A DNA stretch of 64,000 nt from an uncultured Methanomicrobiales archaeon (GTDB lineage: Archaea > Halobacteriota > Methanomicrobia > Methanomicrobiales > Methanospirillaceae): positions 1 to 64,000 of the forward strand of contig CASGHK010000029.1 of assembly GCA_949320185.1 (NCBI GenBank), given 5' to 3'. The translations under genes and the position numbers were made by a program. Shown one piece after another: positions 44,346 to 53,568 of the stretch (positions are counted from its first letter, which is position 1; each line of letters starts with the position of its first letter). The notes beneath the pieces are model-generated. The model was not told where the DNA came from. It ran no database searches and saw only the letters and a program-made list of their open reading frames with translations.

Positions 44346-45329
44346 ATGCCTCGCCGCCGGATCACGTTCTCCCGGAACGTCTTCCTGCCGCTCACAACGG
44401 TCTGCAGAAACCATTGTCACTACTGCGGTTTCCGCCGCCCAGTGGGAGAAAAGTGCCTTATGCCCCCCGGTGAGGTGGATGCGGTCCTGGAGCTCGGTCA
44501 GCGTGCAGGCTGCACGGAGGCCCTCTTCACGTTCGGCGAGCGACCTGAAGAGGTGTTCGGTTTTAACGCCCATCTCGAGGCGCTTGGTGAGGTCTCGATC
44601 CTGGAGTACTGCCGTCGGCTCTGCCTCGTTGCAATCGAGCGGGGTATCCTTCCTCATACGAATGCGGGCGTCCTGGGAGAGGATGAACTGGGGAGGCTCG
44701 CTGAGGTGAATGCGAGCATGGGGCTAATGCTCGAGACGACTGCACGTGTTCCAGCCCACGATGGTTCCCCGGGGAAGCTCCCGGAGGTGAGGATCGAGAC
44801 GATCGCAGCTGCTGGCCGACTCCGGATCCCCTTCACCACCGGACTCCTGCTCGGAATCGGTGAGACATGGGAGGACCGCCGGCAATCCCTCGAGACGATC
44901 GCTGACCTCCACCGCCGGTACGGTCACATCCAGGAGGTCATCCTCCAGAACTTCGCTCCACAGGAAGCGACACATATGGCAGGTGCGTCGACCATCTCGA
45001 TCAAGGATTACTGTGAAACGATCCGGCTCGCACGCGAGATCTTACCCCACGAAATCGCTATCCAGATCCCGCCGAACCTGGCTGATTGTGAACGCCTTAT
45101 CCCTTGTGGTGTCGATGACCTGGGCGGCGTCTCCCCCTGCTCGATCGACTATATCAATCCTGACCATCCCTGGCCAGCCGTCGAGGCGCTCGAACACCTG
45201 GTCGGAGATGCCGAACTGGTTGAACGGCTCTGCATCTATCCACGCTATATCGAACGGGGTTGGTACTCCCCGATCCTGGCGCCACTGGTGCGGCGCCTCT
45301 CTGACCGACTCAAGGAGCAACAGCAGTGA
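44346..45329 (+). CDS. cofG: 7,8-didemethyl-8-hydroxy-5-deazariboflavin synthase subunit CofG
   Basis: 327 residues. Radical-SAM cysteines in TTVCRNHCHYCGF (C20, C24, C27, CX3CX2C). HTNAGVLGEDELGRLAEVNA, SMGLMLETT, PFTTGLLLGIGETWEDR and VILQNFAP are CofG hallmarks. With CofH it makes the F420 chromophore F0 from tyrosine and the pyrimidine precursor. CofH is not in this window. Overlaps purC by four bases (GTGA). Confidence 0.96.
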   Translation: MPRRRITFSRNVFLPLTTVCRNHCHYCGFRRPVGEKCLMPPGEVDAVLELGQRAGCTEALFTFGERPEEVFGFNAHLEALGEVSILEYCRRLCLVAIERGILPHTNAGVLGEDELGRLAEVNASMGLMLETTARVPAHDGSPGKLPEVRIETIAAAGRLRIPFTTGLLLGIGETWEDRRQSLETIADLHRRYGHIQEVILQNFAPQEATHMAGASTISIKDYCETIRLAREILPHEIAIQIPPNLADCERLIPCGVDDLGGVSPCSIDYINPDHPWPAVEALEHLVGDAELVERLCIYPRYIERGWYSPILAPLVRRLSDRLKEQQQ

Positions 45330-46036
45330 GCGAAGAGTTACTGTATGCCGGAAAGGCCAAGTCGATCTACTCATCCGACAAGGCCGACGAACTGATCGTG
45401 GTCTTCCGCGACGACATCACCGCGTTCGATGGCGGAAGGAAAGACGTGATCCCCGGAAAGGGTGAATACAATGCGAAGGTGTCGGCCCGTCTCTACGCCC
45501 TTCTCGAAGAGCATGGTGTCCCCACGCACCTGCTCGCTCTCGAGGGTCCGGTGCGGATGCGGGTGAGGCGCCTTACCATGCTCCCCCTCGAGGTGATCGT
45601 CCGGAATATAGCAGCCGGTTCGCTCGTCCGTAACTATCCCTTTGTCGAGGGAAGTCCGCTTGATCCACCCCTGATTGTGATTGACTTCAAGGACGACTCC
45701 CGTCATGATCCGATGCTCAACGACGAGATCATCCTCGCTCTCGGGCTTGTGACGCAGCAGGAACTCGAAGAGCTCAAACAGCTTGCCCGGAGGGTGAACG
45801 AGGTGCTTCGGGACCTGCTTGCCGGTCTGGGGATCCAGCTGGTCGACTTCAAGATCGAGTTCGGCAGGGACGTCGACGGTAGGATTCGGCTTGGGGACGA
45901 GATCAGCATGGACTCGATGAGACTCTGGGACAGTCGGACGGGGGCGTCCCTGGACAAGGACGTCTATCGATTTGAAAAAGGGGATGTCCTCTCGACGTAC
46001 GGTCAGGTCGCCGCACGGATTTTAGGAGGGGAGTGA
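45326..46036 (+). CDS. purC: Phosphoribosylaminoimidazole-succinocarboxamide synthase
   Basis: 236 residues from GTG 45326 (overlap with the cofG stop). LLYAGKAKSIYSSDKADELI, FRDDITAFDGGRKDVIPGKG, LPLEVIVRNIAAGSLVR and LVDFKIEFGRDVDGRIRLGD define SAICAR synthetase. ATP-dependent addition of aspartate to CAIR in purine synthesis. Leads purS and purQ. Confidence 0.97.
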   Translation: MSEELLYAGKAKSIYSSDKADELIVVFRDDITAFDGGRKDVIPGKGEYNAKVSARLYALLEEHGVPTHLLALEGPVRMRVRRLTMLPLEVIVRNIAAGSLVRNYPFVEGSPLDPPLIVIDFKDDSRHDPMLNDEIILALGLVTQQELEELKQLARRVNEVLRDLLAGLGIQLVDFKIEFGRDVDGRIRLGDEISMDSMRLWDSRTGASLDKDVYRFEKGDVLSTYGQVAARILGGE

Positions 46037-46037
46037 T

Positions 46038-46280
46038 ATGCGATTTGATGTGAAGATTACCATTGCTCTGAAGGAAGGGATGCTCGACCCCGAGGCTCGA
46101 GCGATTCAGAACGCCCTCGCTCACCTCGGAGTGCCGACTCTGTCACTCTCAACAGCCAGGCAGTTCTCCATCGGGATCGATGCGATGGACCGAGAACAGG
46201 CAGAAGCGACGGCACGGGCGATCTGCGAGCGTCTGCTTGCGAATCCGGTTATTCATCGGTACGATATCGAGGTCGCCTGA
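46038..46280 (+). CDS. purS: FGAM synthase subunit PurS
   Basis: 80 residues: MRFDVKITIALKEGMLDPEA, RAIQNALAHLGVPTLSLSTA and RQFSIGI. PurS bridges PurL and PurQ in the three-part FGAM synthase. One base after purC; its TGA overlaps the purQ ATG (TGATG). Confidence 0.96.
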   Translation: MRFDVKITIALKEGMLDPEARAIQNALAHLGVPTLSLSTARQFSIGIDAMDREQAEATARAICERLLANPVIHRYDIEVA

Positions 46281-46990
46281 TGCGATATGCGGTGATCCGT
46301 TTCGGCGGATCGAACTGTGACCTCGATACCGTGCATGTCCTGGACGAGGTGCTTGGTGTCCCAACAGACCTGGTATGGTACCGGGACGGTCTCCAGCGGG
46401 AGTACGATGCGGTTATCCTTCCCGGGGGCTTCTCCTATGGGGACTATCTCAGGGCGGGTGCCATCGCTGCCCGGACCCCGATCATGGGCGACGTACTCCG
46501 GCATGCCAGGAAAGGAGGGCTGGTGCTCGGGATCTGCAACGGAGCGCAGATCGCAGCGGAGAGCGGACTGGTGCCTGGTGTTTTCACTCGCAACGAGGTA
46601 CCGCGTTTTGTCTGTCGACCAACCTGGCTCCGAGTAGAGAGCACGGAAAGTCCGTTCACGAGCCTCTTCCGAAGGGGCGAGGTCATCCGGGTGCCGGTAG
46701 CTCATGGAGAAGGACGTTTTGTGGCCCCACCCGATGTGGTCGGCCGTCTCAACCGTGAGCGCCGGGTTGCGTTTCGGTACTGCGACGATGAGGGGAGAGT
46801 GACTCCAGAGGCGAACCCCAACGGCTCGGTCGAAGGGATCGCGGGAGTCTTCGGGGAGAATAGAAATGTGCTGGTTATGATGCCGCACCCCGAACGTTCG
46901 AGCGAACTTGTGATCGGTTCGGAGGACGGTCGCCGTATCTTCGAGTCGATGATCGCACACTGCCAGAACGATATCCAGCGACAGGTCTAA
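46280..46990 (+). CDS. purQ: FGAM synthase glutaminase subunit PurQ
   Basis: 236 residues, class-I glutamine amidotransferase. VILPGGFSYGDYLRAGA, LVLGICNGAQIAAESG (nucleophile C86), and PHPERSS with the catalytic His-Glu-like site near the C-terminus. It feeds ammonia to PurL, which is not in the window. Confidence 0.97.
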   Translation: MRYAVIRFGGSNCDLDTVHVLDEVLGVPTDLVWYRDGLQREYDAVILPGGFSYGDYLRAGAIAARTPIMGDVLRHARKGGLVLGICNGAQIAAESGLVPGVFTRNEVPRFVCRPTWLRVESTESPFTSLFRRGEVIRVPVAHGEGRFVAPPDVVGRLNRERRVAFRYCDDEGRVTPEANPNGSVEGIAGVFGENRNVLVMMPHPERSSELVIGSEDGRRIFESMIAHCQNDIQRQV

Positions 46991-47017
46991 TACGATGTTG
47001 ACGAGATCTGGTGCAGC

Positions 47018-47302
47018 ATGAGCGGAAGGGATCCCGAGACTGAGGAAGAGATGCGTGCCTGGGTTGAAGAGGAGGCCCAGAAGTCCGGATATCGCCTGAA
47101 CGAAGACCAGCGCCAGCTCGGAGTGGTGATTCGGGGTCTCGTTCGAAACCACGAACGGTTCGGGGATCGGTTCTGCCCCTGTCGTATCCGATCAGGAGAT
47201 CCAGAGAAGGACCGCGAGATCATCTGTCCCTGCATCTTTCGAGAGGAAGAAGTGAAGGCGGATGGGAGATGCCACTGCAATCTCTTCTTCTCCCCGACAT
47301 AA
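47018..47302 (+). CDS. Ferredoxin:thioredoxin reductase catalytic-chain-like protein
   Basis: 94 residues. FCPCRIRSG, IICPCIFREEEVKADGRCHC carry the four cluster Cys and the redox disulfide of FTR beta chains. In methanogens this protein reduces thioredoxin with ferredoxin. About 30 bp after purQ, possibly cotranscribed, and followed by a T9 terminator. Confidence 0.93.
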   Translation: MSGRDPETEEEMRAWVEEEAQKSGYRLNEDQRQLGVVIRGLVRNHERFGDRFCPCRIRSGDPEKDREIICPCIFREEEVKADGRCHCNLFFSPT

Positions 47303-47330
47303 CGACGAAAGATTCCGAACCCATCGTTAC

Positions 47331-47339
47331 TTTTTTTTT
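47331..47339 (+). terminator. T9 terminator after the cofG-purCSQ-FTR run
   Basis: Nine T directly after TTAC, 28 bp after the FTR stop. The next gene starts at 47365 and should have its own promoter or be reached by read-through. Confidence 0.55.
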
Positions 47340-47364
47340 CTCGAGTGATCCTTTTCACTGCTGT

Positions 47365-48114
47365 ATGCGGTATACGACAGCAGCGCTCGCCATTCTCTTC
47401 TGTCTCTGCGCCGCCATCGTCGTGGTCACGGCCTTGACCCCGACGCCGGCGGGGACGGAAGGGGTAAAGGAGAACGAGCGCGTGATCAGGACCTCGGCAA
47501 CGGGCGAGGTCGTCTCCTCCCCGGACCGGGCCGAGATCCAGGTAGGGGTGGAGACTGAGAACGCCGATGTCAAAGTGGCGCAAAGCCAGAACGCCGAACG
47601 GATGACCCGGATCACGAATGCGATCAAGGCCCTCGGGATTCCCGCTGATCACCTGACGACAACCGGATACTCGGTCTATCCCGTCTACGACGACGGGGTG
47701 ACACCGATACCCATCGGCGGTCGGAAAGTCCGGCTCTACCGGGTTTCGAACACGCTCCTCGTCCGGATCGACGATATTACTCGGGTTGGGGAGGTGATCG
47801 ACACCGCCGTCTCGTCTGACGCAAACCAGGTGAACTCGATCGCCTTCCTCTTCTCCGAGGAGAAGGCGACCCAGCTTCGTGCCGAGGCGCTCAAGCAGGC
47901 AGTCAACCGGACACGCACTGATGCGGCGTCGGTCGCTTCCGCCCTCGGGGTGCAGATCATCGGGCCAAGGGAGGTTCAGGTCGACTCTGGTGCGACCCCG
48001 ATCGCCTATGAACGGGCGTCGTCAGGCATGGACACCGCTGCGCCCAAGACGCCGATCGAACCTGGATCCCTGAAGGTGTCAGCCAACGTCCAGGTCTCTT
48101 GGGCGTATGCCTGA
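47365..48114 (+). CDS. SIMPL domain (DUF541) secreted/periplasmic protein
   Basis: 249 residues with a signal peptide (TTAALAILFCLCAAIVVVTA). RTSATGEVVSSPDRAEIQVG, IKALGIPADHLTTTGYSVYP and QVNSIAFLFSEEKATQLRAE, ALKQAV are SIMPL motifs. Such proteins form ring-like assemblies outside the membrane; function is not settled. ATG 47365 gives the natural signal-peptide length. Confidence 0.9.
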   Translation: MRYTTAALAILFCLCAAIVVVTALTPTPAGTEGVKENERVIRTSATGEVVSSPDRAEIQVGVETENADVKVAQSQNAERMTRITNAIKALGIPADHLTTTGYSVYPVYDDGVTPIPIGGRKVRLYRVSNTLLVRIDDITRVGEVIDTAVSSDANQVNSIAFLFSEEKATQLRAEALKQAVNRTRTDAASVASALGVQIIGPREVQVDSGATPIAYERASSGMDTAAPKTPIEPGSLKVSANVQVSWAYA

Positions 48115-48319
48115 TCCGATACCGGTTTCCAACCAACCTCACTTTTTCCTTCCCCTGTCGGTCGGGAATATTCTGATGCGTACCGCTACCACTCTGTTAT
48201 TTCCTCCTCCGTCCGAACCTTCCTGACAGTTCAGATGTGCTGGCACAGGAAAGGATCAGGCGACGGCACGTCCGGGAGGGTTCGTCTGGGGTTCGATAAT
48301 GGACCACATTCCAGAGGAG

Positions 48320-48326
48320 AAAAAAA
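48320..48326 (-). terminator. Minus-strand T7 tract after the 48339-49295 gene
   Basis: Seven A on the plus strand lie 12 bp after the stop codon at 48339, so the transcript ends in T7. Confidence 0.45.
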
Positions 48327-48338
48327 TGAGGTCTCTTT

Positions 48339-49295
48339 TCAGGGGATGAAGACGAAATAGAGGGTGATGGATTTGACCTCGGGTTCAACATGGACATGCT
48401 CGAGGGTACAGGTGAGTCCAAGCCCCTCTGCAAGCATGCACGCAATGAGGCTGCAGATCGGACAGGGGTGGACCCGGCAGCAGACTGGGAAGTCCTGCTT
48501 GAGCTCGGTACAGATCGATAAAAGACGGTAATTCTGCAGCTCCACAAGGATATAACCCTCTCGGCGGGCCGGGATAACCCGGTCGGCGACCTCGAGTACA
48601 TCCTCACAGACTTCCTGGATTGCCGTCAACACCGCTTCCTCCCTCACCGGGAGCCGGAGAGAGTACGACCGCTTGAGGAGCTCGAAGAGCTGCATGCCGG
48701 AAGGAACCTGCAGGTGGCCCTTTACCGGTCTTCCTCCGATCGAGATCACATCGGCACGCCCCGTCCACGAAACCCCCGTCGATTCGGGCACGAACTGGCG
48801 CACCGCCTCCCCATCGTGCTCCGGGGGCAGGTAATAGGTCAGGCTCTCCCGTGAAAGACCCCGGCAGTCCGGGGCCTGACCGGCGTTCAGGGCCTCCTGG
48901 AGGGTCCTGCTCGATATCCCTCTTGAACTGTTCAGTACGATTGCTCCGGCAAAGACACAAACAACCCCCATGAGTGAGGTGGCGACGATGATCACCTGCT
49001 CAAGCGGTATATACGCCTGGAGCCAGGGGATGCTGATAGCCGGTAGTCCAACGAGGAACTGTTCGAGGAAGAGGGCCACGAAGAGCGCGGCGCCCAGCAT
49101 CCGGATCAACAGCAGCCGTCGGGTATAGCGGGGCCGCGAATAGATCGGGGTGATAAGGATGGCGATCACCATCAGCCCGATCAGGCCGAGGACGAAGTAT
49201 ACCTCGGTGTTCACATACCCTGAGATGATCATCAGCACGATCACCAGCAAGAGCCAACCGAGCAGGGCACTGACGGCGAGGTAACGTTTCTTCAT
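48339..49295 (-). CDS. Four-helix membrane protein of unknown function
   Basis: 318 residues. Helices LGWLLLVIVLMIISGYV, FVLGLIGLMVIAILITPIY, LGAALFVALFLEQFLVGLP and VIIVATSLMGVVCVFAGAIV make up the first 125 residues. The rest is cytosolic: YYLPPEHDGEAVRQFVP and CRVHPCPICSLIACMLAEGL, with a Cys cluster (CC, C, C, C) possibly binding metal. A similar tail occurs in archaeal proteins of no known role. No operon partner. Confidence 0.7.
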   Translation of the reverse strand: MKKRYLAVSALLGWLLLVIVLMIISGYVNTEVYFVLGLIGLMVIAILITPIYSRPRYTRRLLLIRMLGAALFVALFLEQFLVGLPAISIPWLQAYIPLEQVIIVATSLMGVVCVFAGAIVLNSSRGISSRTLQEALNAGQAPDCRGLSRESLTYYLPPEHDGEAVRQFVPESTGVSWTGRADVISIGGRPVKGHLQVPSGMQLFELLKRSYSLRLPVREEAVLTAIQEVCEDVLEVADRVIPARREGYILVELQNYRLLSICTELKQDFPVCCRVHPCPICSLIACMLAEGLGLTCTLEHVHVEPEVKSITLYFVFIP

Positions 49296-49377
49296 AACCT
49301 GTGCACCTAGTACGTGGTGGGCGCGAGCAATAATCGTATCGCACGCATGAAATGGGGGTTGCAGGTGCTATTGGGGT

Positions 49378-50724
49378 TTATTCGTGGTGACCGGATCGAA
49401 GGACCAGAACGCTGTCGAGTCCTGCGATCTCACCGTTGGCGTTCTTGGTGGGCATGAGGTTGACCATGAAGAAGTTTTCTTTTCCATCTTTCCCGGTCAC
49501 TCGCATCTCCTGCCCTTCAAGAGTCGCGCCGGCGGCGATCTGAGCGACGAGTTCCTTATCTATGCCTGGATCGGCATTCGAGAGCAGGTTGTGAAGTGGG
49601 GTGCCCATCAGCGTTGCTGCTCGCCGTCCGGTGAGACGTTCGAAGAGAGGTGAGACATAGGTCAGGACACCGTCGAGGGAGGCGGAAAAGAGCAGATTGC
49701 GGCCAGCCTCTGAGATATCGGTGAAGCGTCGGAACGAACGAAAGAGAGCGTCATCGAGTCTGCGTCTCTCGGCGAGCGCTTCCTCGAGCCTTCGTACCTC
49801 GGAGATATCCTCGTAAACCAGGAAGAGATTCTCATCGGAGAGCCGTCGTAGGTGGAAAACGACCTCTTTCACCTCTCCCGTTCTCGTCCGGACGTGGAGG
49901 ATACTGGGCTCGGGAATGGATCCGGTGTTGACGACCGAGGACCAGATCTCGTCGGTGTGATGGCGATAATCAACGTCGGGGTGCGCGAATCCGAACCAGT
50001 TCTGCACCGTTCCGCACTCGTCGGCGGTATACCCGAACGCCTCGATAAACCGGGTATTCGTGTAGATCAATCCTCCATCGGGATCGGCTATGGCACCTGG
50101 GAACGGGGAGAATTCGACGATCTCCCGAAATCGTCGTTCCCGTTCCTGGAGTTCGCGTTCGGCCCTCTTTCTCTCGGTAATATCCTCGATGATACAGGTG
50201 ATGCCGGTCGAGCCGTCATCGAAGACCGTGGAGACCAGGCGCACGGTAAAGAATCGAACCGTCTCGTCCGCTCCAGTCTCGAGCTCGACCAGGACTTCAC
50301 CTTCGGATCGGGCCTCGAGCAAGCGGTTCCTGATGCGTGGATCCGATACGATCGGAAGGTCCACCTCATCGAGTGACTGACCGAGTAGCTTCTCCCGACT
50401 CACGCCGAGGGACTCAACGAACCGGTCATTAACCTGAAGGATTCGGTACTGGTGGTTAAGGACCAGTATCAACTCCCTGGCGTAGTTCAGAAGGGCGCCG
50501 AGGGGTACACGTTGGGAGAGAAAGTAGACCTTCGCCGGGCCGAACGACCGCATCTCGATCTGGCCGGTGACAGACAGGATGTCGAGGTACTTTGCAGTTG
50601 AGTTCCGGTTCATGCCCAGTTCTGCAGCGATCTCGGTGACTGACATCCCCTTCGGGTTGTTCTTGAGAAGGGTGCGGACCTCCGCGAGAAGATTGTGGGA
50701 GACGATTCCGTTGTCGTGCGCCAT
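49378..50724 (-). CDS. HTH-PAS-PAS-PAS one-component regulator
   Basis: 448 residues. A winged HTH at the N-terminus (KGMSVTEIAAELGMNRNSTA, KYLDILSVTGQIEMRSFGPA) is followed by three PAS domains (about 75-190, 205-310, 330-440), each ended by DITERKR or similar. There is no kinase or HATPase domain, so signal sensing is coupled directly to DNA binding. This layout is common in Methanomicrobiales. The target is unknown; the divergent tRNA gene is unlikely to be one. Confidence 0.88.
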   Translation of the reverse strand: MAHDNGIVSHNLLAEVRTLLKNNPKGMSVTEIAAELGMNRNSTAKYLDILSVTGQIEMRSFGPAKVYFLSQRVPLGALLNYARELILVLNHQYRILQVNDRFVESLGVSREKLLGQSLDEVDLPIVSDPRIRNRLLEARSEGEVLVELETGADETVRFFTVRLVSTVFDDGSTGITCIIEDITERKRAERELQERERRFREIVEFSPFPGAIADPDGGLIYTNTRFIEAFGYTADECGTVQNWFGFAHPDVDYRHHTDEIWSSVVNTGSIPEPSILHVRTRTGEVKEVVFHLRRLSDENLFLVYEDISEVRRLEEALAERRRLDDALFRSFRRFTDISEAGRNLLFSASLDGVLTYVSPLFERLTGRRAATLMGTPLHNLLSNADPGIDKELVAQIAAGATLEGQEMRVTGKDGKENFFMVNLMPTKNANGEIAGLDSVLVLRSGHHE

Positions 50725-50802
50725 GACTGGACTCTTGTTGAGCTGTTGATCTACGTGCTATTAGTTCTGATCCTCAATACAAACAGGAGACGGAGCGCCA
50801 AC

Positions 50803-50812
50803 GTTTATTATT
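50803..50812 (+). promoter_or_regulatory. Probable TATA box of tRNA-Val
   Basis: CGTTTATTATT centres about 30 bp before the mature tRNA 5' end, the archaeal distance for a box A element. Confidence 0.5.
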
Positions 50813-50836
50813 GACGCCGTTGACTGATTCTGACAC

Positions 50837-50909
50837 GGGCTCGTGGTCTAGCGGTTATGACGTCGCCCTTACACGGCGAAGGCCACCGGTTCGATCCCGG
50901 TCGAGCCCA
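50837..50909 (+). tRNA. tRNA-Val (anticodon UAC)
   Basis: 73 bases with an intact cloverleaf: acceptor stem GGGCTCG (50837-50843) with CGAGCCC (50902-50908), D-arm, anticodon stem TCGCC/GGCGA around CTTACAC with anticodon TAC at 50870-50872, T-arm ACCGG/CCGGT with TTCGATC, discriminator A. CCA is not encoded. No integration repeat was seen at its 3' end. Confidence 0.96.
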
Positions 50910-51334
50910 TCCCCAGCGGGGACCTCCCGTTCCACCCCAATTATTACCTGGATCGTGATACGCGCTGTTCTTCTGAAACCATTCTGTCTCGGCAGTCGAA
51001 GGATCTCTACCAGTTCCGTCGTCCCCATCTCGGTCAGTCCTCTCCATACCCGGTGAACCATCGTGGTGGATTCTACTATGAGATGATGCTCATGATCGAC
51101 CGGAACCCCTCACCGGTCCGATCTGCGCACCTCACCGCGGAGACCCTGCCGAGGTCAACTTCTCGGGTCGTGCGGTGTGCCATGCAGTACGCAAGGGCGG
51201 GCGACTCCCTCCAGGTCCCCTGTTCGAGGAACGCTCTCGAGGAGGCACAGAACCGACACCGGTCGATCCCAACTCGAACCCCCGGCAGGCATTCCACTGT
51301 CCCCTTTTCAACCTTTAATTCTCGATGTGGCTTG
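50910..51334. other. 425 bp after tRNA-Val with no supported gene
   Basis: Short frames on both strands lack motifs, and no attachment-site repeat of the tRNA 3' end is visible within the block. The first 30 bases include CCCCAGCGGGG, a weak hairpin that may aid tRNA termination. Confidence 0.45.
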
Positions 51335-51799
51335 TCAGTCATACCATTCTCCGCGATAACCCGCGCGTGCCAGGGTCCGCCCTGCGTCATCTCTCCAGGA
51401 CGGATCGTCGATCCTGGCTGGTTCCAGGGTCTTCCAGCAGGCAAGAAGGCGACCGTCTTCGGTGAGCAGGGAGCCATGCCCGACCAGGCGCCCCCGTACC
51501 GTGCCTTCAGTATCGTAGATCCGGAGGCGTGCACATCGGAATTCCCGACAGACGCGGGGACGAGTGGGATAACAGGCGCATACACTTCCCCCTAGGGACT
51601 GCCAGACGAGGAATGGGCACCCCTCGCTCCCCGGTACGGTGCCCCTGTATTCCTCCTTCACCGTAGCCCGAAAGCGCTCGCCGTGTACGGACTCCCGGCA
51701 GTCGTACTGCCGCCCCGTCACCCGGCGTTCGATCGTGATCGTACGTCCGATGCTCCTGCAGCAACGCCCGCAGTCCGTGCACACGAAGGGGGTCGCCAT
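51335..51799 (-). CDS. YkgJ family cysteine-cluster protein
   Basis: 154 residues. FVCTDCGRCCRSIGR (C7, C10, C13, C14), GCPFLVWQSLGGSVCACYPT, RPRVCREFRC are the YkgJ/UPF0153 zinc or Fe-S cluster ligands. Function not established. It lies 88 bp from the ABC exporter start and is divergent from it. Confidence 0.9.
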   Translation of the reverse strand: MATPFVCTDCGRCCRSIGRTITIERRVTGRQYDCRESVHGERFRATVKEEYRGTVPGSEGCPFLVWQSLGGSVCACYPTRPRVCREFRCARLRIYDTEGTVRGRLVGHGSLLTEDGRLLACWKTLEPARIDDPSWRDDAGRTLARAGYRGEWYD

Positions 51800-51886
51800 C
51801 GATCATCGTGGTGCGGAGAACTGTTTCAAGGTTCGCCATGAGAACGTGCAGAAAGGGCTTATTTGCTGAAGCTATATGATCGGTGG

Positions 51887-52798
51887 ATGCCTGCTCCTGT
51901 GATCGTCGCAGAGGGACTGTTGAAGCGGTTCGGAGACCTCGTCGCGGTTGACGGGTGCTCCTTCGTCGTCAATGAGGGCGAGGTCTTCGGGTTTCTCGGG
52001 CCGAATGGTGCGGGTAAGACCTCGACCATGAGGATGATCTCCTGCGTCTCTCCAAAGAGTGGGGGGAGGCTTGAGGTCTTCGGCCTCGACGTTGAACGAC
52101 ATCCGCGCGAGATCAAGGCCTTGATCGGAGTCGTCTCGCAGGAGAACAACCTCGATCCCGACCTCTCGGTCTTTGAAAACCTGGTCGTCTTCGCCAGGTT
52201 CTTCGAGATTGACCGGACGGAGGCAGCTCGAAGGGCAGAGGAGCTGATCGATTTTTTCGGCCTGCGGGAGAAACGGGACACAGCGATTGAATTCCTTTCC
52301 GGCGGTATGAAGCGGCGTCTCACGATCGCGCGTGCCCTGATCAACCGCCCCCGCCTCGTCATTCTTGACGAGCCGACCACCGGGCTCGATCCCCAGGCTC
52401 GGTCCCTGATCTGGGAGCGACTCAGGGAACTTCGCGGGCGGGGCTCGACGGTCCTTCTGTCGACCCACTACCTGGAGGAAGCCGAACGATTCTGCGATCG
52501 GCTGGTGATCATGGACAGAGGAAAGGTCCTTGTCGACGGGCGTCCAGACGAGATCGTCAGCTCATACATGGGTCGTTCCGTCGTCGAGACCGTCGACACC
52601 CCCGATGTGATCGCGTTTCTGGAACGCGAAGAGATCGGGTTCGAACGGTTCGGGGACCTTGTTCATATCACGATCGATTCAGCGGAGCCCCTGGTCCACC
52701 GTCTCGTCGAGGATTGCAACCCGGAACGCCTTTTTGTCCGCTCCGCCACGCTCGAAGATGTCTTTCTCCGTCTCACGGGGAGGGGGCTGAAGGACTGA
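51887..52798 (+). CDS. ABC-2 exporter ATP-binding protein (DrrA-like)
   Basis: 303 residues. Walker A GPNGAGKTS (38-46), signature LSGGMKRRL, Walker B LVILDEPTTGLDP and switch THYLEEAERFCDR. The C-terminal extension DTPDVIAFLEREEIGF is typical of drug or lipid exporters. ATG 51887 (MPAPVIVAEG) is preferred over 51863. TGATG junction with the permease gene. Confidence 0.94.
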   Translation: MPAPVIVAEGLLKRFGDLVAVDGCSFVVNEGEVFGFLGPNGAGKTSTMRMISCVSPKSGGRLEVFGLDVERHPREIKALIGVVSQENNLDPDLSVFENLVVFARFFEIDRTEAARRAEELIDFFGLREKRDTAIEFLSGGMKRRLTIARALINRPRLVILDEPTTGLDPQARSLIWERLRELRGRGSTVLLSTHYLEEAERFCDRLVIMDRGKVLVDGRPDEIVSSYMGRSVVETVDTPDVIAFLEREEIGFERFGDLVHITIDSAEPLVHRLVEDCNPERLFVRSATLEDVFLRLTGRGLKD

Positions 52799-53568
52799 TG
52801 AAAGGGAGAGTCTCGTGGCGAGTGCGACATGTCTGGGAACGGAACTTCCGTGTCTTCGTAAGGACCTGGAAGGTCAGTTTTCTCCCCCCAATCTTCGACT
52901 CGCTCTTCTTCCTTGTGGCCCTGGGATACGGTCTTGGCCAGTTCGTCCAGGCGATCGACGGCGTGGAATATGCCCGGTTCGTTGCACCGGCGATCGTCGC
53001 AATAGGGATAATGAACGCCTCGTATTACGAGACCACCTATGGATCGTTCGTCCGGATGTACTACCAGAAGACCTTCGACGCGCTGATCGCAACACCCGTT
53101 ACGATCGAGGAGGTTATCGTCGGCGAGATACTCTGGGGGGCGACGAAGGCAGTCGTCTATACCGCTCTCATCCTCCCCCTGCTTGCATTGTTCGGCGTGA
53201 TAAGCCTTCCCGGCTCGCTCATCCTTCTCGGACTCGCCCTGCTCGGGGGACTGCTCTTCGGTGCAATCGGCCTCTGTTTCACGGCATGGACACCCTCGAT
53301 CGATACGCTGAGCTATCCGCAGTTCCTCTTCATTACTCCGATGATGGTGATCTCCGGGACGTTCTTCCCGATAGAGAGCCTGCCGATGCCGATTCAGTAC
53401 GTGGCCTTTGCTCTCATGCCGCTGGCCCACCTGGTCTCACTCTCGCGGGCTCTCACCCTGCCTGCACCCGCCCAGATGGGGCTTTTCAGCCTTCTCTGGC
53501 TCGTAGTTGTCACCGTGGTAGTGGTGCTTATCGCTGTTCGGCAGATGCGCCGGCGCCTCGTCGTCTAG
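52798..53568 (+). CDS. ABC-2 exporter permease
   Basis: 256 residues with six membrane helices: FLPPIFDSLFFLVALGYGLG, FVAPAIVAIGIMNASYYETT and further ones, with PMMVISGTFFPIESLPMPIQ, the ABC2_membrane signature. It forms the membrane part of the preceding ATPase. The exported compound is unknown. Starts in the TGA of the ATPase gene; its stop overlaps the convergent NosD-like gene by four bases. Confidence 0.93.
   Translation: MKGRVSWRVRHVWERNFRVFVRTWKVSFLPPIFDSLFFLVALGYGLGQFVQAIDGVEYARFVAPAIVAIGIMNASYYETTYGSFVRMYYQKTFDALIATPVTIEEVIVGEILWGATKAVVYTALILPLLALFGVISLPGSLILLGLALLGGLLFGAIGLCFTAWTPSIDTLSYPQFLFITPMMVISGTFFPIESLPMPIQYVAFALMPLAHLVSLSRALTLPAPAQMGLFSLLWLVVVTVVVVLIAVRQMRRRLVV

Noticed and set aside
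50837-50960. tRNA-Val as integration site of the element
   Set aside because: No repeat of the tRNA 3' end and no integrase nearby; the element lies 30 kb away.
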